Assembly (NCBI GenBank): GCA_035296325.1
Contig: DATHBD010000014.1
Span: forward strand, 62,001-126,000
Direction: 5' to 3'
DNA length: 64,000 nucleotides
From: DATHBD01 sp035296325
Lineage (GTDB): Bacteria; Actinomycetota; Actinomycetes; Mycobacteriales; Micromonosporaceae
Shown here piece by piece: positions 1 through 9,234 of this stretch (within the stretch, counting starts at the first letter, position 1; every line of letters begins with the position of its first letter). The translations under genes and the position numbers were made by a program. Below the pieces are notes generated by a model, which ran no database searches, was not told where the DNA came from, and saw only the letters and a program-made list of their open reading frames with translations.

Positions 1-1176
1 CCGGGTGCCCCCGTCGGAGACGACGTGCACGCCGAGTTCGCCGCGCGGGGACTCGATCGGCACGTACACCTGCCCGGCCGGGACCCGGAAGCCCTCGGTG
101 ACGAGCTTGAAGTGGTGGATCAGCGCCTCCATGGACTGCCCCATGATCTTGGCGACGTGCTCCAGCGAGTTGCCGAGGCCGTCGGCGCCGATGGCGAGCT
201 GGGCCGGCCAGGCGATCTTCTTGTCGGCGATCATGATCGGGCCCGGCTCCAGCCGGTCCAGCGCCTGCTCCACGATGCGCAGACTCTGCCGCATCTCGGC
301 GATCCGTACCTGGTAGCGGCCCCACGCGTCGGCGCCGTCGTGGGTGCAGACCTCGAAGTCGTACGTCTCGTACCCGCCGTACGGCATCGTCTTGCGGGTG
401 TCCCACCCCAGGCCGGCGGCGCGCAGCGTCGGGCCGGTGATGCCGAGCGCCAGGCACCCGGCGGTGTCCAGCACAGCGACACCCTGGGTTCGCTGCTGCC
501 AGATGATGTTGCCGGAGAGCAGATCCTCGTACTGGTCGATGCGCTCGGGCATCATCGCGAGGAAGTCGGCGATCCGCTCTACCGCCTCCTGCGGCAGGTC
601 CTGCGCCACCCCGCCTGGGCGGATGTAGGCGAAGTTCATCCGCAGGCCGCTGGCCAGCTCGAAGATGTCGTGGATGTACTCCCGCTCGCGGAAGCCGTAG
701 ATCATCATGGACAGCGCGCCGAGTTCCATGCCGGTCGTCGCCAGCCACACCAGGTGCGACGAGATCCGGTTGAGTTCCATCATCAGGATCCGGATGGTGC
801 GGGCGCGCTCGGTGATCTGGTCCTCGATGCCCAGCAGCTTCTCCACCGCGGTGCAGTAGCCGAACTCGTTGAACATCGGGGCGAGGTAGTCCATCCGGGT
901 GACGAACGTGGTGCCCTGCACCCAGTTGCGGTACTCCAGACTCTTCTCGATCCCGGTGTGCAGGTAGCCGATGACCGGGCGCACCTCGGTGACCGTCTCG
1001 CCCTCGAGTTCCAGGACCAGGCGCAGCACCCCGTGCGTGGACGGGTGCTGCGGGCCCATGTTGACGACGATCCGCTCCTCGGAGGAGGCCTCGGACGCCA
1101 TCGCGTCCCAGTCGCCGCCGCCGACGTTGAAGACCCGACCCTCGGTCGTGTCCCGCGCGCTCGCATATGTGCTCAT
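1..1176 (-). CDS. nuoD: NADH-quinone oxidoreductase subunit D (NuoD), 3' end cut by window edge
   Basis: This is the 49-kDa subunit of respiratory complex I. It lies in the peripheral arm and helps form the quinone-binding cavity with NuoB. The reading frame is open from an ATG at 1176 to the window edge, giving 392 codons, so the last part (roughly 50 residues by family length) is missing. Hallmarks are GPQHPSTHG at about residues 41-49 and the conserved stretches HTGIEK, TRMDYLAPM and EFGYCTAVE. The start follows a good GAGGTG ribosome site. It lies 31 nt downstream of nuoC in the order nuoA-B-C-D, so the rest of the nuo operon should continue leftwards outside the window. Identity is secure. 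Confidence 0.97.
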   Translation of the reverse strand, partial: MSTYASARDTTEGRVFNVGGGDWDAMASEASSEERIVVNMGPQHPSTHGVLRLVLELEGETVTEVRPVIGYLHTGIEKSLEYRNWVQGTTFVTRMDYLAPMFNEFGYCTAVEKLLGIEDQITERARTIRILMMELNRISSHLVWLATTGMELGALSMMIYGFREREYIHDIFELASGLRMNFAYIRPGGVAQDLPQEAVERIADFLAMMPERIDQYEDLLSGNIIWQQRTQGVAVLDTAGCLALGITGPTLRAAGLGWDTRKTMPYGGYETYDFEVCTHDGADAWGRYQVRIAEMRQSLRIVEQALDRLEPGPIMIADKKIAWPAQLAIGADGLGNSLEHVAKIMGQSMEALIHHFKLVTEGFRVPAGQVYVPIESPRGELGVHVVSDGGTR

Positions 1177-1207
1177 GCCGTCACCTCGCGCTGCCCGATT
1201 CGCTCGC

Positions 1208-1941
1208 TCACTGGTACACCCTCCGCATGTCGGGCGGCGGGATCTCGGCGCCCTTGTACTCCACCGGGACACCGCCGAGCGGGTAGTCCTTGCGCTGCGG
1301 GAAGCCCTCCCAGTCGTCGGGCATCAGGATCCGCGTCAGGTTGGGGTGGCCGTCGAAGATGACGCCGAACATGTCGTACGTCTCGCGCTCCTGCCAGTCG
1401 GCCGTGGGGTAGACCTGCGTGACGGTCGGCACGTGCGGGTCGGCGTTCGGCACCCCGACCTCCAGCCGGACCCGGCGGCGGAAGGTGAGCGACGTGAGGT
1501 GGTACACCACGTGCAGGTTCCGGTCGTCCATCCCGAGGTAGTCCACGCCGGAGACCGAGGAGCACAGCTCGAACCGCAGCGCCCGGTCATCGCGCATCAC
1601 CTGGCAGACCTCGGCGATGCGCTCGCGCTTGATGTACAGCGTCAGCTCGCCGCGGTCGACCAGCACCTTCTCGATGGCGTCGGAGAACGCCGGGTAGGCC
1701 TCCTCGAGCGCGTCGGTGACCTCGTCGAAGTACCCGCCGTACGGCTTCGGGGAGTCCACCACCGTCGACCGACGGCGCATCAGCCCGCCGAAGCCCGAGG
1801 TGTCCCCGGTGCCGCCGACGCCGAACATGCCCCGGCCGGCGACGGTGGACGGCGGGTAGTCCGCCGGTGCCGTGGTCTGCGCGCCGGTGGGCGGGGCGGC
1901 AGCCGGCACGCCCGACGGCGGCGTGTTGCTCGGGTTGGTGG

Positions 1942-1945
<4 letters not shown>
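1208..1945 (-). CDS. nuoC: NADH-quinone oxidoreductase subunit C (NuoC)
   Basis: This is the 30-kDa subunit of complex I, part of the peripheral arm that carries electrons from NADH toward quinone. The 245-residue protein has the family signature near its C-terminus (ERETYDMFGV, then GHPNLTRIL and a DWEGFPQRKDYPLGG segment). The first ~70 residues are rich in Pro, Ala and Thr and look disordered. Such an N-terminal extension is usual in actinobacterial NuoC but not in enterobacteria. The ATG overlaps the nuoB stop by four bases (ATGA), which indicates translational coupling. NuoC and NuoD are separate proteins here, not fused as in Escherichia coli. Confidence 0.96.
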
Positions 1946-2646
<701 letters not shown>

Positions 2647-2647
2647 G

Positions 2648-3013
2648 TCAGTCCCAATCCAGCCCGCCGCGGCGCCACACATAGGCGTACGCGACGAACA
2701 CGGCCACGATGAACAGCACCATCTCCACGAAGCCGAACAGGCCCAGGGCGTCGAACGACACCGCCCACGGGTACAGGAAGATGATCTCGATGTCGAAGAT
2801 GATGAAGAGCATCGCGGTCAGGAAGAACTTGACCGGGAAGCGACCGCCGCCGACCGGCTGCGGCGTCGGCTCGATGCCGCACTCGTACGCCTCGAGCTTG
2901 GCCTTGTTGAACCGGCGCGGCCCGACGAACGGCGCGATGGAGACGGAGAACAGGGCGAACGCGAAGGCGAGAGCGAGCAGCCCGATAACTGGTATGTACG
3001 GCGCGAGCGACAT
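2648..3013 (-). CDS. nuoA: NADH-quinone oxidoreductase subunit A (NuoA)
   Basis: NuoA is a small membrane subunit of complex I that joins the membrane and peripheral arms. The 121-residue protein has three hydrophobic segments (about residues 8-30, 62-85 and 90-112). Between the first and second is the conserved cytoplasmic loop containing AYECGIEPTPQP. It is the first gene of the visible nuo cluster. The 122 nt upstream, up to the end of menJ, probably hold the operon promoter, but no convincing -10/-35 pair was found. The C-terminal YVWRRGGLDWD tail is typical of actinobacteria. Confidence 0.97.
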   Translation of the reverse strand: MSLAPYIPVIGLLALAFAFALFSVSIAPFVGPRRFNKAKLEAYECGIEPTPQPVGGGRFPVKFFLTAMLFIIFDIEIIFLYPWAVSFDALGLFGFVEMVLFIVAVFVAYAYVWRRGGLDWD

Positions 3014-3135
3014 GGCTGCTGGCTCCGTCCTTTCTTTCGCCGCGTCTGCGGTGCTTCACACTATTCGTTGGCCTACGGACTCGCTCGTTCGGGGTTGGCG
3101 CACGTCAGCGTGCCTCCGCGCGGGCGCCGCGAGGC

Positions 3136-4410
3136 CTAAGCGGCCGGCACGATCTTGGTCATCGCGGCGATCACGCGGTCTGTCGCGTCGCCGCCGCGCG
3201 GTTCGGAGAGATTGGCCAGGAGTTTGAGCACAAACCGCATCAGCATCGGGTGTGGCATGCCGTGCCGGCTGGCGAACCGCATGACCTCCGGGTGCCCGAT
3301 GATCTTCACGAACCAGTTGCCGAGGCGGTAGTAGCCGCCGTACCGCGCCTTGAGCTCAGCCGGGTATGCGGCGAGCGCCTGCTCCATGCCCGCGGCGGTG
3401 GGCCGGGCCAGCGCCTGCGCGGCGACCTCGGCGGCCAGTTCACCGGACTCCATCGCGTACGGGATGCCTTCGCCGTTGAACGGGTTCACCATGCCGCCGC
3501 AGTCCCCCACCAGCAGGGCGCCGCGGGTGTAGTGCGGCACCCGGTTGAACCCCATCGGCAGTGCGGCGCCGCGGATCGGCCCATCGGCATACTGCTCGTG
3601 CAGCTGCCAGTCCTCCGGGGTGCCGGCCAGCCAGTCCAGCAGCATCTGCCGGTAGTCGGTCTTGCGGAAGGCGGCGCTGCTGTTGAGCACGCCCAGCCCG
3701 ACGTTGACGCGCCCGTCGCCGAGCCCGAAGATCCAGCCGTACCCGGGGAGCAGCTTGTCCGCCGACTCCTTGCTCCGCAGCTCGATCCACGACTCCAGGT
3801 AGTCGTCGTCGTGCCGGGTCGCGCTCGTGTAGTACTGCCGGACGGCCACCCCCATCGGGCGGTCCTCCCGCTTGGTGAGCCCGAGCGCGAGCGCGAACCG
3901 CCCCGACACCCCGTCGGCCGCGATGGTCAGCGGCGCCCGGAACTCCACCGGCTGCTTGTCGTGCGTGGTGGCCGTAACGCCGACCACGCGCCCGCCCGCG
4001 TTCCGGAGGGGGCCGGTGACATTGGTGTTGGTGTGCAGCTTGGCGCCGGCCGCGACGGCCCGGTTGGCCAGGATCTCGTCGAAGTCCAGACGGGTGCGGG
4101 TCAGGCCGTAGTTGGGGTACGCGCTGAGGTCGGGCCAGTCCAGCTCCAGCCGCACACCGCCGCCGATGACGCGCAGCCCCCGGTTGCGGACCCAGCCGTT
4201 CTCCGGGCTGGTGTCCACGCCCATCTTGACCAGTTCCTTGACCGCGCGCGGCGTCAGCCCGTCGCCGCACACCTTCTCGCGCGGGAACTGTGTCTTCTCC
4301 AGCAGCAGCACGTTCAGGCCGTGCCGGGCAAGGTGGTAGGCAGCGCTCGACCCACCGGGCCCCGCGCCGACGACGATGACGTCCGCCTCGCTCGTAGCCA
4401 CCTTCGCCAC
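3136..4410 (-). CDS. menJ: Geranylgeranyl reductase family flavoprotein, probable menaquinone reductase MenJ
   Basis: This 424-residue FAD-dependent oxidoreductase has a dinucleotide-binding motif near the N-terminus (GAGPGG, residues 15-20). It also has the geranylgeranyl-reductase signature around GDCGGMVNPFNGEGI, where FAD and the isoprenoid tail meet. In mycobacteria the homologue MenJ saturates one isoprene unit of menaquinone. The place of this gene next to nuo and near several menaquinone genes supports the same job, but reduction of phytoene or archaeal-type lipids cannot be ruled out by sequence alone. It is transcribed in the same direction as nuo, 122 nt upstream of nuoA. A divergent sigma-factor gene begins about 200 nt away. 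Confidence 0.86.
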   Translation of the reverse strand: MAKVATSEADVIVVGAGPGGSSAAYHLARHGLNVLLLEKTQFPREKVCGDGLTPRAVKELVKMGVDTSPENGWVRNRGLRVIGGGVRLELDWPDLSAYPNYGLTRTRLDFDEILANRAVAAGAKLHTNTNVTGPLRNAGGRVVGVTATTHDKQPVEFRAPLTIAADGVSGRFALALGLTKREDRPMGVAVRQYYTSATRHDDDYLESWIELRSKESADKLLPGYGWIFGLGDGRVNVGLGVLNSSAAFRKTDYRQMLLDWLAGTPEDWQLHEQYADGPIRGAALPMGFNRVPHYTRGALLVGDCGGMVNPFNGEGIPYAMESGELAAEVAAQALARPTAAGMEQALAAYPAELKARYGGYYRLGNWFVKIIGHPEVMRFASRHGMPHPMLMRFVLKLLANLSEPRGGDATDRVIAAMTKIVPAA

Positions 4411-4608
4411 CTCCCAGGTCGCTCGTGAAATCCTTCACAAGCGTTCCGGGGGCAAGTCTAAAACGGTTTCCGCAGGCCTGCTGTGTTAGGCCCCCCTAAC
4501 CTCCGGCGTCCCGATCCCGCTCATCGTCGCCGCGGGGAACCAACGGGGGGTCCAGTGGCATCTACGGGTGTCGGCGCTCCACCGCAGCGCCCCGGGCAGG
4601 GAGGTCAG

Positions 4609-5154
4609 GTGCGCGAGCACACCGTGGATGTTCTCAGGAGCCATGCCGCCCCGGCGGACAGCCGCGACCCGGGCGCCGATGACATCACGGCCCTGTACTG
4701 CGCGGTCACCCCTCGGGCGATTCGGCTGGCCTACCTGCTGACGTCCGACCAGGCGCTCGCCGAGGACGTGGTGCAGGACGCCTTCATCCGCGTTGCCAGC
4801 CGGCTGACCCGCATCCGGGAGCCGCACGCCATCGAGGCCTACCTCCGTCGGGCGGTCATCAACGAAATCGTGGCCCGGCGGCGTTCCTTGGCGCGCCAGA
4901 CCCGAAGACAGCAGGTGGCAGCGTTCCGGCCAGCATCCGGATCACCGATGGACCAGGTGGAGCAGCGGATCGACCTCGTTGAGTCGCTCAACGTGCTTCC
5001 GCTGCTGCAGCGCACCGCGATCTTGTTGAAGTACTGGATGGACCTCACCGACGTCGAGATTGCCGACGCCATGAACTGCCCGGTCGGGACGGTCAAGTCC
5101 CGGCTCTCGCGCGGTCTCGACACGTTACGAAAGGTGGCGGGAGATGACTCCTGA
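4609..5154 (+). CDS. ECF-family RNA polymerase sigma factor
   Basis: This is a 181-residue extracytoplasmic-function sigma factor. Region 2 covers about residues 25-90 (EDVVQDAFIRVASRL) and region 4 about 115-175, with the helix-turn-helix LTDVEIADAMNCPVGTVKSR. GTG at 4609 was chosen because GGGAGG lies just upstream (4599-4604). Longer in-frame extensions lack a ribosome site and add low-complexity sequence. Its last 11 nt overlap the next gene, a membrane-anchored kelch-like protein, which suggests a sigma factor with a paired transmembrane regulator. It resembles the so-called SigE-like ECF group common in Micromonosporaceae and Streptomyces. The promoters it recognises are unknown. Confidence 0.93.
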   Translation: MREHTVDVLRSHAAPADSRDPGADDITALYCAVTPRAIRLAYLLTSDQALAEDVVQDAFIRVASRLTRIREPHAIEAYLRRAVINEIVARRRSLARQTRRQQVAAFRPASGSPMDQVEQRIDLVESLNVLPLLQRTAILLKYWMDLTDVEIADAMNCPVGTVKSRLSRGLDTLRKVAGDDS

Positions 5155-6454
5155 CCTGGAAGACCGGCTCCGGTCCGCCCTGGACGAGCGAGCCATGGAG
5201 ATCACCCCCGGCCCCCCACCGGGCGGGCTGGCCGGCACGATCCGGCGTCGGCGCGGACGGCGCATCGCCGGCGTCGGCGCGCTCGCCATGGCGGTGGTCG
5301 CCGGAGTTGTCGCAGTGGTGGCAACCGTCCCACTTCGAGCGTTGACCGATCCGGCACCTGCCCTGCCCGCGAACCCCGCCGCACCGGTCTCGACCGGCAC
5401 GGTCGCGCCCCTCCCTGATGGACCCCTGGCGGCGCGGCAAGACGTCAGCGCGGTCTGGACCGGGTCGCAGTTCCTGGTGTGGGGCGGACGGTCGGTTACC
5501 GAGGACGCGATGAACTACCACGCGGACGGTGCCTCCTACGACCCGACGGCCAAGACATGGCGCAAACTGCCCGCGTCGCCGCTGTCGGCACGCGCCGGGC
5601 ACCAGGCCATCTGGACCGGCACCGAAATGATCGTCTGGGGCGGCCGGGGCACCTCCCCCGAGTTCCCGGATCGGGACGGCGCGGCCTACCACCCCGGCAC
5701 AGGCAGGTGGCGGACAATCGCCTCGAATCCTCGTGACGGCCGGGAATGGGGAAAGCCGCTCCGCGTGGCCGGCAAGGTGGTCATCGTCGGGGGACAGGGT
5801 TCCCGGGACAGGTCCGCCGGTGACACGGTGCTGGTCTACGACCCCGCAACGGACCGCTGGTCCCAGTTCCCGGCTACGCACCGGGTGCATGACGCGGTGG
5901 GCACCCCCCGAGGGACGCTGATCCTGGCCCAGGTGGACGACGCCAACCACCTGTACCTGCAGGAGGTCACGCTGGCTGGCGTCGCCCGGACCGGTCCGGC
6001 CAGGGCACCGGAGCCCTTCCCGGTGTCCTGGCTCGGACTCGCCATCAGCGACGACACCCTGATGCTGGCCGTCACCGACCGACCCGCGGAGCGCGCCCGG
6101 GTGCTGACCGGCCAGTTGACCGCAAACGGCCTCCCCACCGACTGGTCCACGGCACAGCTGCCTACGTCGATTCAGCCGTCGGTCGCGGTGGACACCCACC
6201 ACCGGGGGCTCGCGGTGGCGCTGAACCCTGATGCGCTGTTGCTGGCCGCGATGCCGCAGGTCGCTGTGGTCGATCCGCGCAACGGGGACGTGGCGTTACA
6301 GACCTCGCCGGCGCGATCGGACGCCGCCTGCGGGCTCACCGGTGCGCTGACCTGGACCGGCACCAGCCTCTTCAGCTGGGGCGGTCAGACCTGCAGCCCG
6401 CACAGCGGCATCACCAACACGTCGTCAGGGCTGGTGTGGACGCCGTCGGAATGA
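5144..6454 (+). CDS. Membrane-anchored kelch-like beta-propeller protein, putative sigma-factor regulator
   Basis: This 436-residue protein has three parts. The first ~40 residues are predicted cytoplasmic and start MTPDLEDRLRSALDERA. One membrane segment spans about residues 41-62. A long extracellular part has at least three kelch-like blades with the recurring pattern WTGxxxxVWGG...YDPxxxxWRxLP. The N-terminal helix resembles those preceding transmembrane domains in ECF partner proteins, so it may bind the sigma factor whose stop codon it overlaps. No zinc-binding HxxxCxxC anti-sigma motif is present. Function is therefore inferred from context: an envelope sensor or modulator of the upstream sigma factor. 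The gene ends 9 nt from the convergent menG stop. Confidence 0.8.
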   Translation: MTPDLEDRLRSALDERAMEITPGPPPGGLAGTIRRRRGRRIAGVGALAMAVVAGVVAVVATVPLRALTDPAPALPANPAAPVSTGTVAPLPDGPLAARQDVSAVWTGSQFLVWGGRSVTEDAMNYHADGASYDPTAKTWRKLPASPLSARAGHQAIWTGTEMIVWGGRGTSPEFPDRDGAAYHPGTGRWRTIASNPRDGREWGKPLRVAGKVVIVGGQGSRDRSAGDTVLVYDPATDRWSQFPATHRVHDAVGTPRGTLILAQVDDANHLYLQEVTLAGVARTGPARAPEPFPVSWLGLAISDDTLMLAVTDRPAERARVLTGQLTANGLPTDWSTAQLPTSIQPSVAVDTHHRGLAVALNPDALLLAAMPQVAVVDPRNGDVALQTSPARSDAACGLTGALTWTGTSLFSWGGQTCSPHSGITNTSSGLVWTPSE

Positions 6455-6463
6455 GCCCGGCGG

Positions 6464-7162
6464 TCAGGGACGGACCGCGCGGTGCAGGGCCACCACGCCG
6501 CCGGTGAGGTTACGCCACCCGACCCGTTGCCAGCCGGCGTCCGCGATCCTGGCCGCCAGCCCGCGCTGGTCCGGCCAGGCGCGGATGGACTCGGCCAGGT
6601 AGACGTAGGCGTCGGGGTTGCTCGCCACCCGGCGGGCCACCTCCGGCAGCGCGCGCATCAGGTACTCCAGGTACGCCGCCCGGAACGGCCCCCAGGTGGG
6701 GTGGCTGAACTCGCACACCAGCAGCCGTCCACCGGGGCGGGTCACCCGGGCCATCTCCCGTAGCGCCGCGTCCGGGTCCACGATGTTGCGCAGGCCGTAC
6801 GAGATGGTGACCGCGTCGAAGGTGTCGTCCGCGAACGGCAGGGCGAGCGCGTCGCCGGCGAGCAGCAGCACGGCCGGCCGGCGGCGGTGGCCGGCGGCGA
6901 GCATGCCGAGGGACAGGTCCACGCCGACGGCCAGGGCGCCGGAGCGGGCCAGTTCCTCGGTGGACGAGCCGGTGCCGGCGGCCAGGTCCAGGACCCGCTC
7001 GCCTGGTTGCAGCTCCAGCGCCCGCCGCGTCTCCCGGCGCCACCCACGGTCCATGCCGAAGGAGAGGATGGTGTTCGTGCGGTCGTACCGCGCGGCCACC
7101 CCGTCGAACATCGCCGCGACCTCGTCCGGCGCCTTGTCCAGCGACGCCCGCACCGGCGTCAT
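6464..7162 (-). CDS. menG: Demethylmenaquinone methyltransferase (MenG/UbiE)
   Basis: This enzyme methylates demethylmenaquinone with S-adenosylmethionine, the last ring-modifying step of menaquinone synthesis. The 232-residue protein has SAM motif I (LDLAAGTGSS), the UbiE signature around YGLRNIVDPDAAL, and a C-terminal segment close to the family pattern NLTGGVVALHRA. The start ATG overlaps the mqnC stop (ATGA), so the two menaquinone genes are translationally coupled. The length is normal for actinobacterial MenG. It is convergent with the kelch gene, with only 9 nt between the stops. Confidence 0.95.
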   Translation of the reverse strand: MTPVRASLDKAPDEVAAMFDGVAARYDRTNTILSFGMDRGWRRETRRALELQPGERVLDLAAGTGSSTEELARSGALAVGVDLSLGMLAAGHRRRPAVLLLAGDALALPFADDTFDAVTISYGLRNIVDPDAALREMARVTRPGGRLLVCEFSHPTWGPFRAAYLEYLMRALPEVARRVASNPDAYVYLAESIRAWPDQRGLAARIADAGWQRVGWRNLTGGVVALHRAVRP

Positions 7163-8346
7163 GTCGTCGCCACCAGCGGGAGCGTGCGACGGGTCGCGGT
7201 GCCCGCGGGGGGCGCGACGATCGAGGAGAAGTGCGACGTCACCCGGTCGTCGGTGGGGTCGTCCTGCGGCGTCCAGTGCACCGTCAGGTGCCGGTACAAC
7301 GTGTCGCGCTGCGCCGGGATGCGCCCCGCGGACCGGATCATCCACACCAGCTCGGTGAGCCGGGAGCGGTGCTTCGCGCCGGCCGAGGAGATCACGTTCT
7401 CCTCCAGCATGATCGAGCCGAGGTCGTCGACGCCCATGTGCAACGCGAGCTGGCCGACGTCCTTGCCGGTGGTCAGCCAGGACGCCTGCAGGTGCGCGAC
7501 GTTGTCGAAGTACAGCCGGGAGACGGCGACCAGGCGCAGGTACTCCAGGCTGGTCGCCTGGGTGCGGCCCTTGAGGTGGTTGTTCTCCGGCTGGTACGTC
7601 CACGGGATGAACGCGCGGAAGCCACCGGTGCGGTCCTGCAGGTCCCGGATCATGCGAAGGTGCTCGATGCGCTCGGCGTTGGTCTCGCCGGTCCCCATCA
7701 TCATGGTCGCGGTGGACTCCACGCCGTGCCGGTGCGCGACCTCCATCACCTCGATCCAGCGCTCGCCGGACTCCTTCAGCGGCGCGATCGCCTTCCGGGG
7801 CCGCAACGGCAGCATCTCCGCGCCCGCGCCGGCGATGGAGTCCAGCCCGGCGGCCTTGATCCGCAGCACCGCGTCCTCGATCGACACCCCGGACACCTTG
7901 GCCATGTGCATGATCTCGCTCGGCCCGATGGAGTGGATCGCCAGCTGCGGGTAGGCCTGCTTGACGGCGGAGAAGAGCTCCTCGTAGTACTCCACGCCGT
8001 ACTCCGGGTGGTGCCCGCCCTGCAGCATGACCTGGGTCGCGCCCAACTCGACCGCCTCGGCGCACCGGTGCAGGATCTCCCCGGTCGAGTGGGACCAGCC
8101 CTCGGCGTGCTTCGGCGCCCGGTAGAACGCGCAGAACTTGCACGCCGTGACGCAGACATTTGTGTAGTTGATGTTGCGATCGATCAGGTAGGTGACGATG
8201 CCGTCGGGGTACCGCCGCCGCCGGACGGCGTCCGCCGCCTCGCCCAGCGCGTGGAACGGCGCGTCGGTGTAGAGCAGCAGCGCCTCGTCAGTCGTGATGC
8301 GCCCGCCGTCGGCCGCCCGGGCCAGGATGTCGCCGATCTCTGCCAC
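7159..8346 (-). CDS. mqnC: Cyclic dehypoxanthinyl futalosine synthase (MqnC), radical SAM
   Basis: MqnC cyclises dehypoxanthine futalosine in the futalosine route to menaquinone. The 395-residue protein has the radical-SAM cluster motif CxxxCxxC (Cys65, Cys69, Cys72 in CVTACKFC). It also has MqnC-type segments such as VMLQGGHHPEYG and IPWTYQPENNHL. GTG at 8346 gives the normal family length; an upstream in-frame extension of 56 codons lacks family similarity and runs into repeat DNA. It is related to CofH and MqnE but clearly of the MqnC type. It is followed directly by menG. Upstream lies a long repeat island rather than a recognisable promoter. Confidence 0.94.
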   Translation of the reverse strand: MAEIGDILARAADGGRITTDEALLLYTDAPFHALGEAADAVRRRRYPDGIVTYLIDRNINYTNVCVTACKFCAFYRAPKHAEGWSHSTGEILHRCAEAVELGATQVMLQGGHHPEYGVEYYEELFSAVKQAYPQLAIHSIGPSEIMHMAKVSGVSIEDAVLRIKAAGLDSIAGAGAEMLPLRPRKAIAPLKESGERWIEVMEVAHRHGVESTATMMMGTGETNAERIEHLRMIRDLQDRTGGFRAFIPWTYQPENNHLKGRTQATSLEYLRLVAVSRLYFDNVAHLQASWLTTGKDVGQLALHMGVDDLGSIMLEENVISSAGAKHRSRLTELVWMIRSAGRIPAQRDTLYRHLTVHWTPQDDPTDDRVTSHFSSIVAPPAGTATRRTLPLVATT

Positions 8347-8494
8347 GCCCCCGAGCGTACGCGCCGCCGCCGCGACCCCGGGGCCGCCGGGAGCCCTCGT
8401 GACGCACCGCACCGGGCGACCCGGCGAGCCCAGAACCGAGCGACTACGGTTGATCCCCGATGCCGGGCTGGCCGTTCGTCGGGCGGCTCGAGCC

Positions 8495-8551
8495 GTCACA
8501 TGTGGCTGAGGCACCTAATCAGCCGCGAATTCGGTGCTTCCCGCGCATGTC
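8495..8551 (+). repeat. Dispersed palindromic element, copy 1 (subtype A)
   Basis: This is one of five copies. The outer arms are ACATG...CATGTC, and an inner stem pairs GAGGCACC with GGTGCTTC (one G-T wobble) across a ~16-nt spacer containing GCGAATTC. The flank GCGAGC...CGGGCGTGTCGC is also conserved, to about 8587. It lies downstream of the GGDEF gene and upstream of mqnC. Confidence 0.85.
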
Positions 8552-8580
8552 AGCGAGCGCCCGCGCGCGACCCGGGCGTG

Positions 8581-8798
8581 TCGCGCGTCCGGCCGAGGGG
8601 TCGCGCGTGCAGCCGAGGGCTCGCGCGTCCGGCCAAGGGCTCGCGCGTCCGGCCGAGGGCTCGCGCGCCCAGCCGAGGGCTCGCGCGCCCAGCCGAGGGC
8701 TCGTGCCCAGCCGAGGGCTCGCGCGCCCAGCCGAGGGCTCGCGCGCCCAGCCGAGGGCTCGCGCGCCCAGCCGAGGGCTCGCGCGTGCAGCCGAGCGA
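8581..8798. repeat. Tandem array of ~11 20-bp units
   Basis: The array has about eleven head-to-tail units of the form TCGCGCG(T/C)CC(G/A)GCCGAGGGC. One unit has lost 2 nt (8701-8718). Units in the middle are identical, and those at the ends have diverged, as expected for slippage or unequal exchange. There are no spacers, so it is not a CRISPR array. A shorter decayed version follows palindrome copy 2 at about 8990-9030. Confidence 0.9.
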
Positions 8799-8902
8799 TC
8801 CCGAGGCCCGCCCCGCGCCGCCCGCGACCGCCGACCCGAACCCGACTGGGATATTCGTCCGATTTGTCGACCAACGACCCGTTCCGAGCCGGCAGGCGAG
8901 TC

Positions 8903-8959
8903 GTCACATGTGGCTGAAGCACGTAATCAGGCGCGAATTCGGTGCTTCGCGCGCATGTC
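8903..8959 (+). repeat. Dispersed palindromic element, copy 2 (subtype B)
   Basis: This copy has the same orientation as copy 1. The inner stem is GAAGCAC...GTGCTTC, seven perfect pairs, with outer arms ACATG...GCATGTC. The conserved right flank runs on to CGGGCGTGTCGCGC at about 8995. Confidence 0.85.
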
Positions 8960-9234
8960 AGCGAGCCGCCGCACGCGACCCGGGCGTGTCGCGCGCCCGG
9001 CCGAGGGCTCGCGCGTGCGGCCGGGGGCTCCCGAGGTGCCGGCCCGCCGACGATCGCCGACCCTCGTCCCGACTGGCGCATTCGTCACATCCCGGCAACC
9101 ATCCGCGGACCATCTCGCCGACAGGTCGACGCCGGGCAGGCGAACCGCCAGGGCCGCCAGCGCCGCGTCGAGGCCGACCCGGACGGCCTTGCCGACCTGG
9201 ACGGCCTTGCCGACCCGGACGCGACCACCACTGT

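Larger units (their letters stand above)
8347..9234. other. 888-bp gene-free repeat island 1
   Basis: The stretch between mqnC and the GGDEF gene has no supported gene. It holds two direct copies of an interrupted palindrome (8495-8551 and 8903-8959), each followed by the conserved sequence CGGGCGTGTCGC. Between them is an array of about eleven 20-bp units (8581-8798), and a short decayed piece of the array follows the second copy (about 8990-9030). After each array comes a related stretch ending near CTGGxxxATTCGTC (about 8860 and 9075). Long open frames across it are compositional. The same architecture recurs in reverse orientation at 32405-33020. Confidence 0.8.

Noticed and set aside
5144..6454. 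Classical zinc anti-sigma factor for the kelch-like protein
   Set aside because: No HxxxCxxC motif. The cytoplasmic part is short, so only a putative regulator is claimed.
8581..8798. CRISPR-like array
   Set aside because: Units are directly adjacent, with no spacers, and no cas genes are in the window.
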